A DNA stretch of 64,000 nt from Macrotis lagotis (lineage: Eukaryota > Chordata > Mammalia > Peramelemorphia > Peramelidae). Below, piece by piece: positions 48,899 to 59,512 of this stretch. Numbering within the stretch: the first letter of the stretch is position 1; every line of letters starts with the position of its first letter. The notes under the pieces were generated by a model. The model saw nothing but the letters and a program-made list of their open reading frames with translations. It made no database searches and had not been told where the DNA came from. The stretch spans positions 226,362,996 through 226,426,995 of the forward strand of contig NC_133666.1 in assembly GCF_037893015.1 (NCBI RefSeq), given 5' to 3'. Both the position numbers and the translations under genes were made by a program.

Positions 48899-50209
48899 AG
48901 TGAAGTGAATAAAAAAAAAACCCAGTTTAGGTCAAATGGATAAAACAGTTCAAAAAGTTATTGAGGAGAAGAATGCTTTAAAAAGTATAACTGGCCAGAT
49001 GTAAAAAGGAGATAGGAAAGCTATCTGAGGAAAACAAATCCTTGAAATGTAGAATAGAGCCAAAAGAAGTTGATGACTTTGCAAGAAATAAAGACACATT
49101 AATTCAACACCAAAAGAATGAAAAATTAGAAGAAAATGTGAAATATCTCAATGAAAAAAACAACTGATCTGGAAAACATATCCAGAAGAGATAATTTAAT
49201 ATATAGGGCTACCTGAAAGTCATGATCAGGAAAAGAGCCTTGCTTTTATTTGTAAAGAATTTCGACAGGAAAATTGCTCTGATATCCTAGAAGCAGAGGG
49301 TAAAATTGAAGTTGAGAGAATCCATCAGTGTCTCATTTGGAAAGAGATCAAATAAAAAAAACAACCCCCAGGAATATTATACCCAAGTTCCAGAATTCCC
49401 AAGTCAAAGAGAAAATATTACAAGCAGTCAGAAGGACACAATTCAAATATCATGGAACTATAGTCAGGATTACACAGGATTTAGCAGCATCCTCATTAAG
49501 GGTTCATAAGGCTTGGACTGTAATGTTCTGGAAGGCAAAAAAAAAAAAAAACTTGGAATGCAACTGTGAATCAACTACCCAGCAAAACTGAACATCCTCT
49601 TCCAGGGGAAAAATGGATTTTTCAATGAAACAGGGGAATTTCAAATGTTCCTGGACCAGAACTGAACAGAAACTGATCTTCAAGTACAGGACTCAGGGGA
49701 AGGACAGAAAGGGTGGATAAGAAAGGTAAATTATGAGGGACTTAATGATGATGAACCATGTGAATTCCTGCATAGAAAGATGATACTGATAATACTCATA
49801 TAAACCTCATTTAATAGGGCAGTTAGAAGGAGCTTATATAGACAAAGGCAAAAAAAAGGGAACTGAATTTTAAAGTATTATATTTTGTAAAAATGGATTC
49901 AATGGGTGAAAAGGAAATGTACTGGGAAAAAGGAAAGGAGAGGTATAATAGACTAAGCTATTTTATGTAAGAGAGTCAAGAAATAGCTTTTGCAATGGTA
50001 TGGAAGTCAAGAAGTTGAGAGGGAATGAGGGAGCCTTCATTCTCGTTGGAAATGGCTCAGAGAGGAAACAGCAAATACACTCAATAGGGTACAGAAATCT
50101 AGAAGAAAAAGGAGACGAGGGGGACAAGGGGAAGGGAAGTGAGATGTGGGTGATAGAGGAGAGGGTAGATCATAGGAGAGGATAGTTAGATATAACACAT
50201 TTTCTTTTT

Positions 50210-50352
50210 TACTTTTTGCAAGGTGCTGGGATTGGGTGGCTTGTCCAAGCCCATGGGGCTAGGTGGTTGCTGGGTCTCTGGGGCGGGACCTAGACTTGGG
50301 ACCTCTTGTTCCCAGGGCTGGTGCTCTGTCCACTGCACCACTCAGCTCTCCC
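50210..50352 (-). repeat. Antisense SINE fixed in HAL1-like element A
   Basis: TTTTTGCAAGGTGCTGGGATTGGGTGGCTTG to TCCACTGCACCACTCAGC is an antisense SINE. It sits after GATATAACACATTTTC and before CAGCACATTTGTG, a likely CACATTT duplication. Element B has a SINE at the homologous place (58831-58970). Confidence 0.82.
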
Positions 50353-50742
50353 ACAGCACATTTGTGAAGAGGGATAGAGAGAAAGGAGAGAGAAAATATA
50401 ATAGATGGTGGTGGGGAGGCATGGATGGAGGGAATTACAATCAGCAACAGCAAATGTGGAAAAATGTGGATGTAAATTCTATGATAGATTTATGATAAAT
50501 AGAAAAGTGATCTACCTGAGACAGAGCTGATGGTATCAGAACACAAACTGAAACACATTTTTTTTCCTTTTTCCATCACTTTATTTCTCACGAGGTTTTA
50601 TATTTTTGTGGGGGAGGGGTATTATGTTTACTCTTACAACAAAAATATTTTAGTAATGTGGTAATAAATTAAAGAAAATTTTTAAAAAGTAAATGCACCA
50701 ATCTCAGAAAATAAAAACAAATAAAAAATATATGTGCTTATG

Positions 50743-51259
50743 TACACATCTGTGTGTACACATCTATATATACATATATGCATGTATATGTATAAATATA
50801 TATTCAGGATTCCTTATAAATAAAATAAATATTTTGTTATTTAATTTTAAGGACATTATTAGAATAATCAGATGAAACATAAATCAAGGAAATATTTTCT
50901 AGCTACAAATGTACACTATAGTCATAGAAAAAAATACAAAATTCATATTAAACAAAGATTTCCCCATAGATGGTGAGATTCTTCAAATACCCATTTTTGC
51001 TAGAGATATTTTGAGCAATGAATAAAGTCCTAAAATACTGTGGAGTATGCTAGATAAAGTTCAAAACCATTTAAGAAAAATTTAGTTTAACCACTCATAA
51101 GGGAGAAACCAAATGGATGAAAAATAACTTATTGTCCATAATATGACATGGCCTTAGACAGAAAATCCAAAGAGTTTTTCAATCAAATCTTATATAAAAA
51201 ATGCATATATAGTTGTACATATATATGTCAGTGTTTATTATATAATTTACCACATACTT

Positions 51260-51304
<45 letters not shown>

Positions 51305-51837
51305 AACTATGTGTATATTCATATCAGATTCATATATATTTGTATTGGATATATATATATATATATAAATAACGTATGCATGCATCACTTCTATGTGTTT
51401 ACAACAAATGCACAATAGTGTAGAAGTGCTGAATGATTTTGATGAGCATACTTACCCCTCCTTTGTTAATATCAGAGATTAATATTCAGATAGTTGCCAA
51501 TGTTATATTTCTGTTATTGGACTTTGAATTCAATAAGATAAAGAAAGTACAATCTACTGTCATTGAGAAATAGCAACATCTCTTTAATAAAACTAAACTT
51601 TCTATTGAAATAAGTCCATTAAAAATACTGACAACCTTTTAATTTTGTTATATGGTTACAAATTATGGAACACTGAAAACTCTGAAATCATATATATATA
51701 TATATATATAATATATTATATATAATATTATAATAATATTACTGTGGGTAATGGAGAGGTACATAGAAGTATAGAATGTGGAATGAATAAAGAACTCTGA
51801 AGAAGAATTAGAATAATTGCTGTCATGTTGGTTGGAT
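50743..51837. other. AT-rich spacer with TA microsatellites
   Basis: (TA)n runs at 51272-51301, 51349-51366 and 51690-51710. Open frames here encode only isoleucine/tyrosine runs from TA repeats. Nothing else is recognised. Confidence 0.6.
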
Positions 51838-52115
51838 GGTTGTTTTTCCTTTTCAAAAAGGTCCAAAATGTCATCACTATGTTAGAGGCAACTCCCAGTG
51901 TATTCAACTGTTACTGATTAGACTGATATGAGCTCAGGATTGTTCTACCTTAAGTTGGGCACAAAGAGTCAAGGTGAATATTTGGAATCAATTCTCTAAA
52001 TTTGCAAATCTTGTGTTTCTTTTTGCTTACCTAGCACAGCATCTTTTCTGTTGAAGACAAAGCATACTAGGCAGTCCTGAATACATGTTCCAAAAGCAAT
52101 TCCCAAGTTCTTTTG
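51838..52115 (+). repeat. Interspersed repeat also found inside L1 spacers
   Basis: CAAAATGTCATCACTATGTTAGAGGC, GAAGACAAAGCATACTAGGCAGTCCTGAATAC and AATTCCCAAGTTC match, with divergence, blocks of the inter-ORF spacer of the L1s at 13095-13345 and 32200-32460. It may be a fragment of another LINE class. Confidence 0.5.
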
Positions 52116-52189
52116 AAAAAAAAAAACAATCAATTTTGTAGCACATGATAAAACAGATTCGGCTAGGTACTAATTTACTTTAAAATTAT

Positions 52190-52320
52190 CTAGACATTTT
52201 ACAGACTATAAACTCAATATGTATCAACAGTTTGTTATTATGGTAGACCAAAAAAAGCTAATATGATTTTAGTCTAAGTTAAAAGTATGAAACAATTAGA
52301 AAGAGGAAAATAGTAAACAG
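52190..52320 (+). repeat. Old CR1/L3-like LINE scrap
   Basis: TATGTATCAACAGTTTGTTATTATGG then CCAAAAAAAGCTAATATGATTTTAG resembles a conserved block of the family noted at 1200-1480. Confidence 0.4.
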
Positions 52321-52324
52321 AGCT

Positions 52325-52480
52325 AAAGTAGACCCCACAGACCATCTAATCCTATATAATTTAGGTGAGGACATTATAGTTTATGTGACTTGACTAAGGT
52401 ATCAAAGATGGTATGTGTCCAAGGTAGAATCTGAATAAGCATCCTCTAACTCCTAGATTCTTTCCACTGTTCCAAGGCCC
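52325..52480 (-). repeat. MIR fragment, antisense
   Basis: CAGACCATCTAATCC, GTGAGGACATTATAGTTTATG, TGACTTGACTAAGG and CATCCTCTAACTCCTAGATTCTTTCCACTGT follow antisense MIR. Confidence 0.65.
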
Positions 52481-52745
52481 AGTCCAGGATCTACCTCTTC
52501 CCTTATCTCTCCACTAGAAAGTGACTTCTTCCTATTCAAATTCTCTTAGAGTACTTTTTAATGTTTTTCCTATTCCCTCATTATATTTGTTCTAATATGT
52601 ATTTATTTACATACTCTATCCTGCATGCTAATCTGTAAAATCAAGGATAGGGATTATACTATTTCATAATATAATGCCCAGTAGAAGTATTTTTTCCAAA
52701 GAAATGATTAATAAAAATTCTTGGAATTATTGAAGTACAGGCAAA
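52481..52745 (+). repeat. L2-type 3' end
   Basis: AATCTGTAAAATCAAGGATAGGGATTATAC, ATAATGCCCAGTAGAAG and ATGATTAATAAAAATTC make up an L2 tail. Confidence 0.55.
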
Positions 52746-52894
52746 CCCTAGGTAGTGCCATTAAAAGGATCAGATAAAACGCTCAAACAAAACAATATTA
52801 TCGGACAGTTGGTTTCACATGATCAGTGTTATAAATATCAGACTGGGTGATTTATTATATAGTACAATTTAAAGGACCATTAAAGGAGGCTTTC

Positions 52895-53195
52895 ATCATG
52901 TCTGGGCAGGTGGCCCAGTGACCTTGGAGTCAGAACAATGGGAGTTTGAATCCAGTCTCAGATACATGCCACTTAATAATTATGTAAATTCAAGCAAGTC
53001 ACTTAATTCTGATTACCTTGCATCCAGGACCATCTCCAGTTATCCTGTTTCAAATTTTACTACTGAACCTGGATAGGTCTGGAGGAGAACATGAGACTGG
53101 TGACATAACACAGCACACCTCACTCAATTCTACATCATGTGATTATCATGCCATCACCTTTCTGATGTCATGATCTTCTTCAAGAATGAAGGACA
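52895..53195 (+). repeat. Longer composite marsupial SINE
   Basis: A SINE head (CAGGTGGCCCAGTGAC, GAGTTTGAATCCAGTCTCAG) runs into a unique body: GACCATCTCCAGTTATCCTG, GAGAACATGAGACTGGTGAC, GCACACCTCACTCAATTC, GCCATCACCTTTCTGATGTC and a tail with GAAGGACA. A second copy of the same composite lies antisense at 62946-63240. Confidence 0.75.
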
Positions 53196-53327
53196 CTCAT
53201 TCTTAGGGGAATTTGAGATAGAGAATACCATCTGAATCCAGAGAAGGAACTGTGGAATTGAAGTGAAGATGAAAACTGATTATATTCAAATTTTAAAAGC
53301 TGTCTTATGTATCTTGTAATTTTGTTA

Positions 53328-53481
53328 GTTTTTTTTTTAGTTTTTGCAAGGCAAATGGGGTTAAGTAGCTTGCCCAAGGCCACACAGCTAGATAATCATT
53401 AAGTGTCTGAGACTGGATTTGAACCCAGGTACTCCTGACTCCAGGGCCAGTGCTCTTTCTACTGCTCCACCTAGCCACCCC
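53328..53481 (-). repeat. WSINE1-type SINE, antisense, with target duplication
   Basis: The antisense SINE is flanked by perfect TAATTTTGTTA repeats at 53317-53327 and 53482-53492. Confidence 0.94.
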
Positions 53482-53756
53482 TAATTTTGTTATTTCTAAT
53501 GTTTTATTTCTCTTTTTTTTGGATTTGATTCTTCCCTCACAATACATACAATTTCAATCTATGCTTATCATCCTTGCAAATGTAAAACTCATATTAGATT
53601 GCCTTCTTTTGGGAGTAGGGGGGAAAGAAAGGAAGGAGGGAGAAAAATGTTAAGACTCAAAACTTGCAAAAAAAGAATGATTGGAAGAAACTATTTCTGT
53701 ATATAATAGGAACAAATGAAATATTTATACAATAATTTTTAAAAAAAGAGGACATG

Positions 53757-53907
53757 TGGGGTGGCTAGGTGGTACAGTGGATAGAGCACTGGCCCTGGAG
53801 ACAGGAGTACCTGAGTTCAAATCCGACCTCAGACACTTAATGATTACCTAGCTGTGTGGCCTTGGGCAAGCCACTTAACCCCATTACCTGAAAAAAAACT
53901 AAAAAAA
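53757..53907 (+). repeat. WSINE1-type SINE
   Basis: GGGGTGGCTAGGTGGTACAG to CCACTTAACCCCATTACCTG plus an A-rich tail; short AGGACA flanks are visible. Confidence 0.9.
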
Positions 53908-53913
53908 AGGACA

Positions 53914-54085
53914 GGGGAAGTTAGATGGTATAGTGGATAGAGCACCAGTACTGGAGTCAGGAAGATCTGAGTTCAAATTCGGTCTCTGACTCTCAATACC
54001 TACTTAACTGTGTGACCTTGGGCATATCACACAACCCTATTGCCTTACAAACAAATGAACAAAACAAAAAATGAAAAGAAAAGAA
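53914..54085 (+). repeat. Second, more diverged SINE in tandem
   Basis: It begins GGGGAAGTTAGATGGTATAG directly after the previous SINE tail and ends in a (GAAAA)n-like tail near 54075-54090. Confidence 0.85.
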
Positions 54086-54299
54086 AAGAAAATCAAGGGC
54101 AATTATCATCATCAAGACCCCTTTCACTATGTTGTCTTAGTGCTTCTTCCTGGCTCATTCTCCTAATCCCTAAATTTCTAGAGTGCAGGTGAATATTCCC
54201 TCTCCTAAAGCTCTAGATATAACCATAAAGGTTTGTTGTGCTATTACTCATGAGTCCCAATTTGGAAGCTCCTCCAATAGTTTATCAATCAGTTAATGC

Positions 54300-55345
54300 T
54301 TTGTTTTGCTTTGTTTTCACATTACTACAATAGTACTGTTGTAAAAGTAAACATAATTCAATACAACAAAGAAAGAGAAACCTCAAGAAAAATAAATTGA
54401 GAGAAGAAAAAAAGTGTGCTTCAGTCTATCTTCGGACACCATCAGCTATGTCTTTATACCAGATAACATTCTTTATCATCCTTACATGAGAGAAATTGCT
54501 TCAATATTTTTCCCACTGTTGCTATTGCTCGCTGTATTTCCTTCCATCCTATTCCTCTCACTCCCATTTATTATACTCTCTCTCTCTCCTTTCTCCTTGT
54601 CCCTCCTCAAAAGTGTGTTGTATCTGACTGCCCACTCCCATGATGTTTCCTCTCTTCTATAACCCACACCACCTCCCCTCCCCCTGTCCACTTTCTCCCA
54701 TCCCTTTCCTCTCCTATTTTCCTCTAGGATAAGATAGATTTCTATACTCAAGTGAATGTATATGTTCTTTCCTCTCTGAACCACTTCCAATGAGAATAAA
54801 GACTCACTCACTCTCTCTTATCTTCTCACTCTTCCAATCCTTTGCAAAAACTTTTTCTTTCTTCTTTTATGTGAAATAACTTAGCCCATACTAACTCTCC
54901 TTTGCCTTTCTCCCAGTACATTCCTTTCTTGCCCATTAGTTCCAACTTTTTAATGTATTATACCTTCAAATTCAACTCCCTCCTGTGCCTTGTCAATATT
55001 TGCTCTTCCTAACCATCCTAATAAATGAAAAGGTTCATTTGTGTTATCAGTACCATGCTGGGATACAGGCAATTCAATATCGTTATGTTTCTATGCTTCA
55101 CCTGAGTCCTGTATTTAAAGATCAAACTTTTTTTTCAGTTCTGGTCATTCTATCAGGAAAGTTTAAAATTCCCCTATTTCACTGAATGTTGATCTTTTCC
55201 CCTGAAAGGGTATATTCAATTTTGCTGAATAGTTGATTCTCAGTTGGAATCCAACTTCATTTGCCTTCTAGAATGTCAAATCCCAAGTTCTATGGATCCT
55301 TAATATAGATGATACTAAATCCTGTGTTAGCTTGACTATAGCATT
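54300..55345 (-). mobile_element. HAL1-like element C, antisense, 5'-truncated
   Basis: Reading the minus strand: ORF1 C-terminal sequence at 55345-55100, then the GGAGAAAGTGGACAGGGGGA-type spacer (54690-54660). Next is the block with GCAGTCAGATACAACACACTT (54635-54610), then GGTGTCCGAAGATAGACTGAAG, then the tail with TTATGTTTACTTTTACAACA at 54354-54335. These are the same blocks, in the same order, as the 3' ends of elements A and B. The SINE present there is absent here: the empty site reads AACACACTTTTGAGGAGG. No ORF2 separates ORF1 from the tail. Confidence 0.78.
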
Positions 55346-55414
55346 GTCCAAAGCTGGTTATCCTAGTTCTCTGAACTGCTGAGAGGACCTGCTTCCATCA
55401 GGATTGATCATCTC
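55346..55414 (-). mobile_element. Left part of a split antisense L1 tail
   Basis: TCTCTGAACTGCTGAGAGGACC, CTTCCATCAGGATTGATCATC is the antisense L1 3' region also seen at 2865-2925. It continues at 60219-60405 after a 4.8-kb insertion. Confidence 0.78.
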
Positions 55415-55430
55415 TTAAAAACTATTGGGA

Positions 55431-55600
55431 AGGGGGCAGCTAGGTGGCATAGTGGATAAAGCACCGGCCTTGGAGTCAGGAGTACCTGGGTTCAAATCCG
55501 GTCTCAGACACTTAATAATTACCTAGCTGTGTGGCCTTGGCCAAGCCACTTAACCCCATTTGCGTTGCAAAAAAAAAAAAAAAAAAAAAAACTAAAAATT
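55431..55600 (+). repeat. WSINE1-type SINE in L1, with target duplication
   Basis: A young-looking copy with a long A-tail (55569-55590), flanked by ACTATTGGGA at 55421-55430 and 55601-55610. Confidence 0.95.
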
Positions 55601-57246
55601 ACTATTGGGAAACTTCGAAATTAGTATGGCAGAAACTTGGATCAGACCAACACCTCACACCCTCTACCAAGATAAGATCAAAATGGTACAGGATTTAGGC
55701 TTAAAAGACAATATTAGAAGAAAACTAGGAGATCAAAGAGTAGTTTACCTGTCAGACCTTTGAAAAAGGAAGCAGTTTGGAAGGAAGAGATGGAAAGCAT
55801 CATTAAAAACAAATTAGATAATTTTGATTACAGTAAATTAAAAAGCTTTTGTACAAACAAAACCACTGTAACCAAGATCAAAAGAAATGTAATAAATTAG
55901 AAAACAATTTTTACAACTAGTATTTCTGATAAAGGTCTCATTTCTAACATATATAGAGAACTGAGTCAAATTTATAAAAAAAACAAACAAGCCATTCCAC
56001 AATTGACAAATGGACAAAGAATATGCAAAGACAATTTAGAGATGAGGAAATAACAACAAGCCATAATCATATGAAAAATTATTATAAATCATTACTGCTT
56101 AGAGAAATGCAAATTAAAGCAGCTCTGAGGTATCATCTTACACCTATCAGATTGGCTAATATGTCTGGAAGGAACAAAGTTCAATGTTGGAAGAGAAGTG
56201 GGATATCTGGGACACTAATACATTGTTGTTAGAACTGTGAACTCATCCAACTTTCTGGAGAGCAATCTTTAATTATGCTCAAAGGGCAATAAAAATGTGC
56301 ATACCCTTTGATCCAGCAGTACCCTGAAGAGATCATGAAAAAGGGTAAAAACATCCCTTGTATAAAAATATTCGTAACAGCCCTGTTAGTGGTAACAAAG
56401 AATTGGAAATTGAGTGAATGTACATAAGTTGGGGAATGACAGAACAAATTATGGTATATGTTTGTTATGGAACCCTATTGTTCTATTAGAAACCAAGGTG
56501 GGGGCAGAGTCAAGATGGCGACATGAAGTCTTAGGAGCTCTCTGATAAAAACTCATAAACTAAGGACTCTAACTAAACTTTCAAAAGACAGAACCCACAA
56601 AGGGACCCAGTGAGGCAGTTCTCCTATTCAAGGTAACCTGGAAAAGAGCAAAAAGGCTCTGCTCCCCGGGGTTGGAGGGGCGGCCCAGAAGAGGGGTGGC
56701 CCACCAGAGCCAAAGAACCTCAGCCTCCCGGAGCCAGCCCCTGGGTGCTGGGAGCCTCAGCTCACAGCAGCGGGGAAGTCTCCTGGGCTGCACCCCAGGG
56801 AGCACAGGCACGGAGTGGGGGAGCAATGGGGACCTCTGCCAGAGCAAGCACATGGAGCCCAGCCCTCAGGGCACACAGCCAGCAGCCTGGTCTTTCAGCA
56901 GCCTAGACCAGGAAACAGAAGCAGGTGGAGCAGGTAAGCAGGAGCCCCCAGGGCATGAGCCCATTGAGCTGAGGGAGGGGATTGAAGAGAGAGAGACTGC
57001 AGAGTTCTGTCCTCTGCCCCTGGAACCAGACTCTGGAGCTCTGAACACATTCAGATCCTGATCACAGTCTAGCCCCCCCCCCCCATAGAACAGCAGGGCC
57101 CCCCCCCCACCTCGGCCCGTGGCGGAGGGGGGCTCTTATGGTCATTCACAGACCAGGAGGGAGGACAGAGCCTCACACACTGAGACCCTTGTGGGAGTGT
57201 CCCAAAAGCTCAGGAAGCACCCCCAAAACAGGCTTAGGCTGGGAAA

Positions 57247-58354
57247 ATGAACAAGCAAACAAGAGGAAGACCATTGAGAAATATTTTGCAAATGAGCCCA
57301 AGAAGGATCAAAATACTCAGTCTGAAGATGAGGAAGCACAAGCTCCTGCATCTAAAGACTCCAAGAAAAACAGAAATTGGGCTCAGGCTATGATAGAGCT
57401 CAAAAAAGACTTTGAAAATCAAATGAGGGACTTAGAAGAAAAACTGAGAAAAGAAAGGAGAGAGATGCAGGAAAAACATGAAAATGAAGTCAGCAGTTTA
57501 GTCAAGGAAATCCAAAAAAATGCTGAAGAAAATAGCATGCTAAAAACCAGCTTAGGTCAAATGGATAAAACAGTTCAAAAAGTTATTGAGGAGAAGAATG
57601 CTTTAAAAAACAAAATTGGCCTCATGGAAAAAGAGATAAGAAAACTCTCTGAGGAGAATAAATCCTTCAGACAAAGAATAGAATTCAGGGAGATTGATGA
57701 ATTTACCAGAAATCAGGAATCAATACTTCAAAACCAAAAAAATGAAAAATTAGAAGAAAATGTGAAATATCTCATTGAAAAAACAACTGATATGGAAAAC
57801 AGACTTGGAAAGATAATTTGAAAATTATTGGAATACCTGAAAGTCATGATCAGGAAAAGAGCCTTGACATCATTTTCAAAGAATTACTACAGGAAAATTG
57901 CCCTGATATTCTAGTAGCAGAGGGCAAAATAGAAATGGAGAGAATCCACCGAACTCCCCGAGAAAGAGATCCCAAAAAACCAACCCCCAGGAATATTATA
58001 GCCAAGTTCCAGAACTCCCAAGTCAAAGAGAAAATATTACAAGCAGCCAGAAGGACACAGTTCAAATATCGTGGAGCTGCAGTCAGGATCACACAGGACT
58101 TAGCAGCAGCTACATTGGAAGCTCGTAGGGCTTGGAATACAATATACCAGAAGGCAAAAGAGCTTAGAATGCAGCCAAGAATGAACTACCCAGCAAGGCT
58201 GAATGTCCTCTTCCAGGGAAAAAGATGGACTTTCAATGAACCAGGGGAATTTCAAAGGTTCCTTTTGGAATGGCCAGAGCTGAACAGAAGGTTTGATCTT
58301 CAGATGCAGAACTCAGGTGAAGCATGGAGATTGGAGGAGATGGGGGAAATATGA
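57247..58354 (+). pseudogene. HAL1/L1 ORF1 (RNA-binding protein) with two frameshifts
   Basis: ORF1 protein binds the element RNA as a coiled-coil trimer with an RRM and a C-terminal domain. The likely start is ATG 57247 (MNKQT). A one-base deletion near 57262 shifts the frame into the open piece ending at 57821, which holds the lysine/glutamate-rich coiled coil (QMRDLEEKLRKERREMQEKH). A second one-base loss near 57813, at the coiled coil/RRM junction, hands over to 57818-58354. That piece contains KIIGIPESHD, PTPRNIIAKFQNSQVKEKI, VRITQDLAAATL and FNEPGEFQRFL, followed by TGA. Total length is about 369 codons, close to marsupial L1 ORF1. Only two lesions in 1.1 kb imply fairly recent decay. 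Confidence 0.9.
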
Positions 58355-58830
58355 GGGACTTAATGAGGATGAACTGCATGTATAGAAAAATGATACTGAT
58401 AATATTCATATGAACCATCTCAGTTAATAGAGCAGGTAGAGGGAGCTTTTATAGTTGAAGCACAGGAGAAAGCTGAATTCGAAGATAAAATAGGGTGTAA
58501 AAATGGAGTCAATAGAAAAAAAAAGGGAAATGGAATGGGAGAAAGAAAAAGGAGAGGAATAGTCCAAGCTATTTCACATAATAAGATTTTTTTTATTACA
58601 TTGAGTTATTGCAATGATATGGAAGGGGGCAGGCAAGGGGGAATGAGGGAACCTTTGCTCTCATCAGAGATAGCTAGGAGAGGAAACAGCAAATATACTC
58701 AATGGGGTATAGACAACTGGAGTAAGAAGGAGGAGGGAGCAGGGGGAAGGGGTGGGGATGTAAATAAAGGAGGAAAGGATGGACCATGGGGGGACAGTGG
58801 TCAGATATAACACATTTTCTTTTTTTTACT

Positions 58831-58970
58831 TCTTGCAAGAGGCTGGGATTGGATGGCCTGCCCAGGACCATAGGGCCAGGTGGATTCTGGGCCTAAGGGG
58901 TGGTATGGGGGCTCAGGGCTTCTTGGCCCCAGGGCTAGGGATCTGTCTGCTGTGCCACTCAGCGACCCTA
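58831..58970 (-). repeat. Antisense SINE 1 in element B (shared with A)
   Basis: TTGCAAGAGGCTGGGATTGG to TGCTGTGCCACTCAGCGACC, at the same position as the SINE at 50210-50352. Confidence 0.8.
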
Positions 58971-59187
58971 CAGCAGAGTCAGAGTGAAAGGAGAGAGGAA
59001 AATATAGTACATGGTAGTGGAGAAATAAGAAAGGAAGTAGTTGCGATCAGCAATAGCAACGTTGGAAAAATATGGAAGTAACTTTTGTGATGGACTTATC
59101 ATAAAGAATGTGATCCACTCATGACAGAGTTGATGGTGTTGGAACAAAGACTGAAACACAATTTTTGTTATTATTATTTGGGGGAGG

Positions 59188-59320
59188 GTGCAGGGCAAGT
59201 GGGGCTGGATGGCCTGCCTGGGGCCACATAGCAGGGTGAGCATTGGGTGTCTGGGGCCAGATTCAGACCCAGGTGCTCCTGGCTCAAGGGCCAATGCTCT
59301 GTCTGCCACCCAGCCACCCC
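59188..59320 (-). repeat. Antisense SINE 2 in element B
   Basis: GTGCAGGGCAAGTGGGGCTGGATGGCCTGCC to CTGCCACCCAGCCACCCC. Absent from elements A and C. Confidence 0.8.
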
Positions 59321-59371
59321 TACTATTATTACTATTTTATTTTATTTTGGGTCTTTATTTTTTCTTCTTTT

Positions 59372-59512
59372 TGGTTTTTGCAGGGCAGTGGGGATCGGGT
59401 GGCTTGCATATCACATGGCTGGGTGATTATTGGGTTTATGAGGCTGGATATGAACTCGGGTGCTCGTGGCTCTAGGGCTGATGCTTTGTCCATTGCACCA
59501 CCTGGCCATACC
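59372..59512 (-). repeat. Antisense SINE 3 in element B
   Basis: GGTTTTTGCAGGGCAGTGGGGATCGGGTGGC to CATTGCACCACCTGGCCATACC. Absent from elements A and C. Confidence 0.8.

Larger units (their letters stand above)
45804..48910 (+). other. 3' UTR of the SCD retrocopy
   Basis: The 3.1-kb untranslated tail is about as long as the long 3' UTR of mammalian SCD. An early segment with TTTTTTAAACCCATTCCAAT and GTATTGAAAGCCAACAACTC matches the human SCD 3' UTR as I remember it. A C-run lies at 45829-45838. Small frames inside (for example 46932-47177) are chance. Confidence 0.85.
44388..48920 (+). pseudogene. SCD: Processed pseudogene of stearoyl-CoA desaturase
   Basis: This is a complete, intronless copy of an SCD mRNA: GC-rich leader 44388-44717, reading frame 44718-45803, 3' UTR to 48910, poly(A) signal AATAAA at 48893-48898 and an A-run at 48911-48920. 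It interrupts ORF1 of HAL1-like element A. Flanks AAAAACCATTTTAGG (44373-44387) and AAAAACCCAGTTTAGG (48916-48931) are the target duplication. The left junction TT/AAAA fits L1 endonuclease cleavage. SCD is the ER membrane delta-9 desaturase that makes oleate from stearate. Loss of all introns plus frame damage shows the copy is a pseudogene; the real gene must be elsewhere. Its high coding similarity and few lesions suggest it is younger than its host element. Confidence 0.96.
43331..50728 (+). mobile_element. HAL1-like half-L1 element A, split by the SCD retrocopy
   Basis: It begins with the L1-type 5' end GGTGGAGCCAAGATGATGG and has a 5' UTR of about 750 bp. The ORF1 start is near 44090; the homologous start in related copies is ATG, but here only a GAGTAAATAG-like remnant is left. 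The ORF1 coiled-coil half runs to 44387. After the retrocopy, ORF1 continues at 48932-49690, then about 1 kb of 3' region and an A-rich tail at 50707-50728. No ORF2 is present, as in element B at 56498. TATATATACTTATG (43317-43330) and TATATGTGCTTATG (50729-50742) are 14-bp target duplications differing by two transitions. An antisense SINE inside the 3' region is shared with element B. Confidence 0.87.

Noticed and set aside
51148..51415. Overlapping frames on both strands near TA repeats
   Set aside because: They encode isoleucine/tyrosine runs from TA dinucleotide repeats, which are simple sequence.
54482..54811. 109-codon minus-strand frame rich in glycine and arginine
   Set aside because: It lies in the purine-rich spacer of HAL1-like element C, which has the same non-coding blocks in copies A and B.
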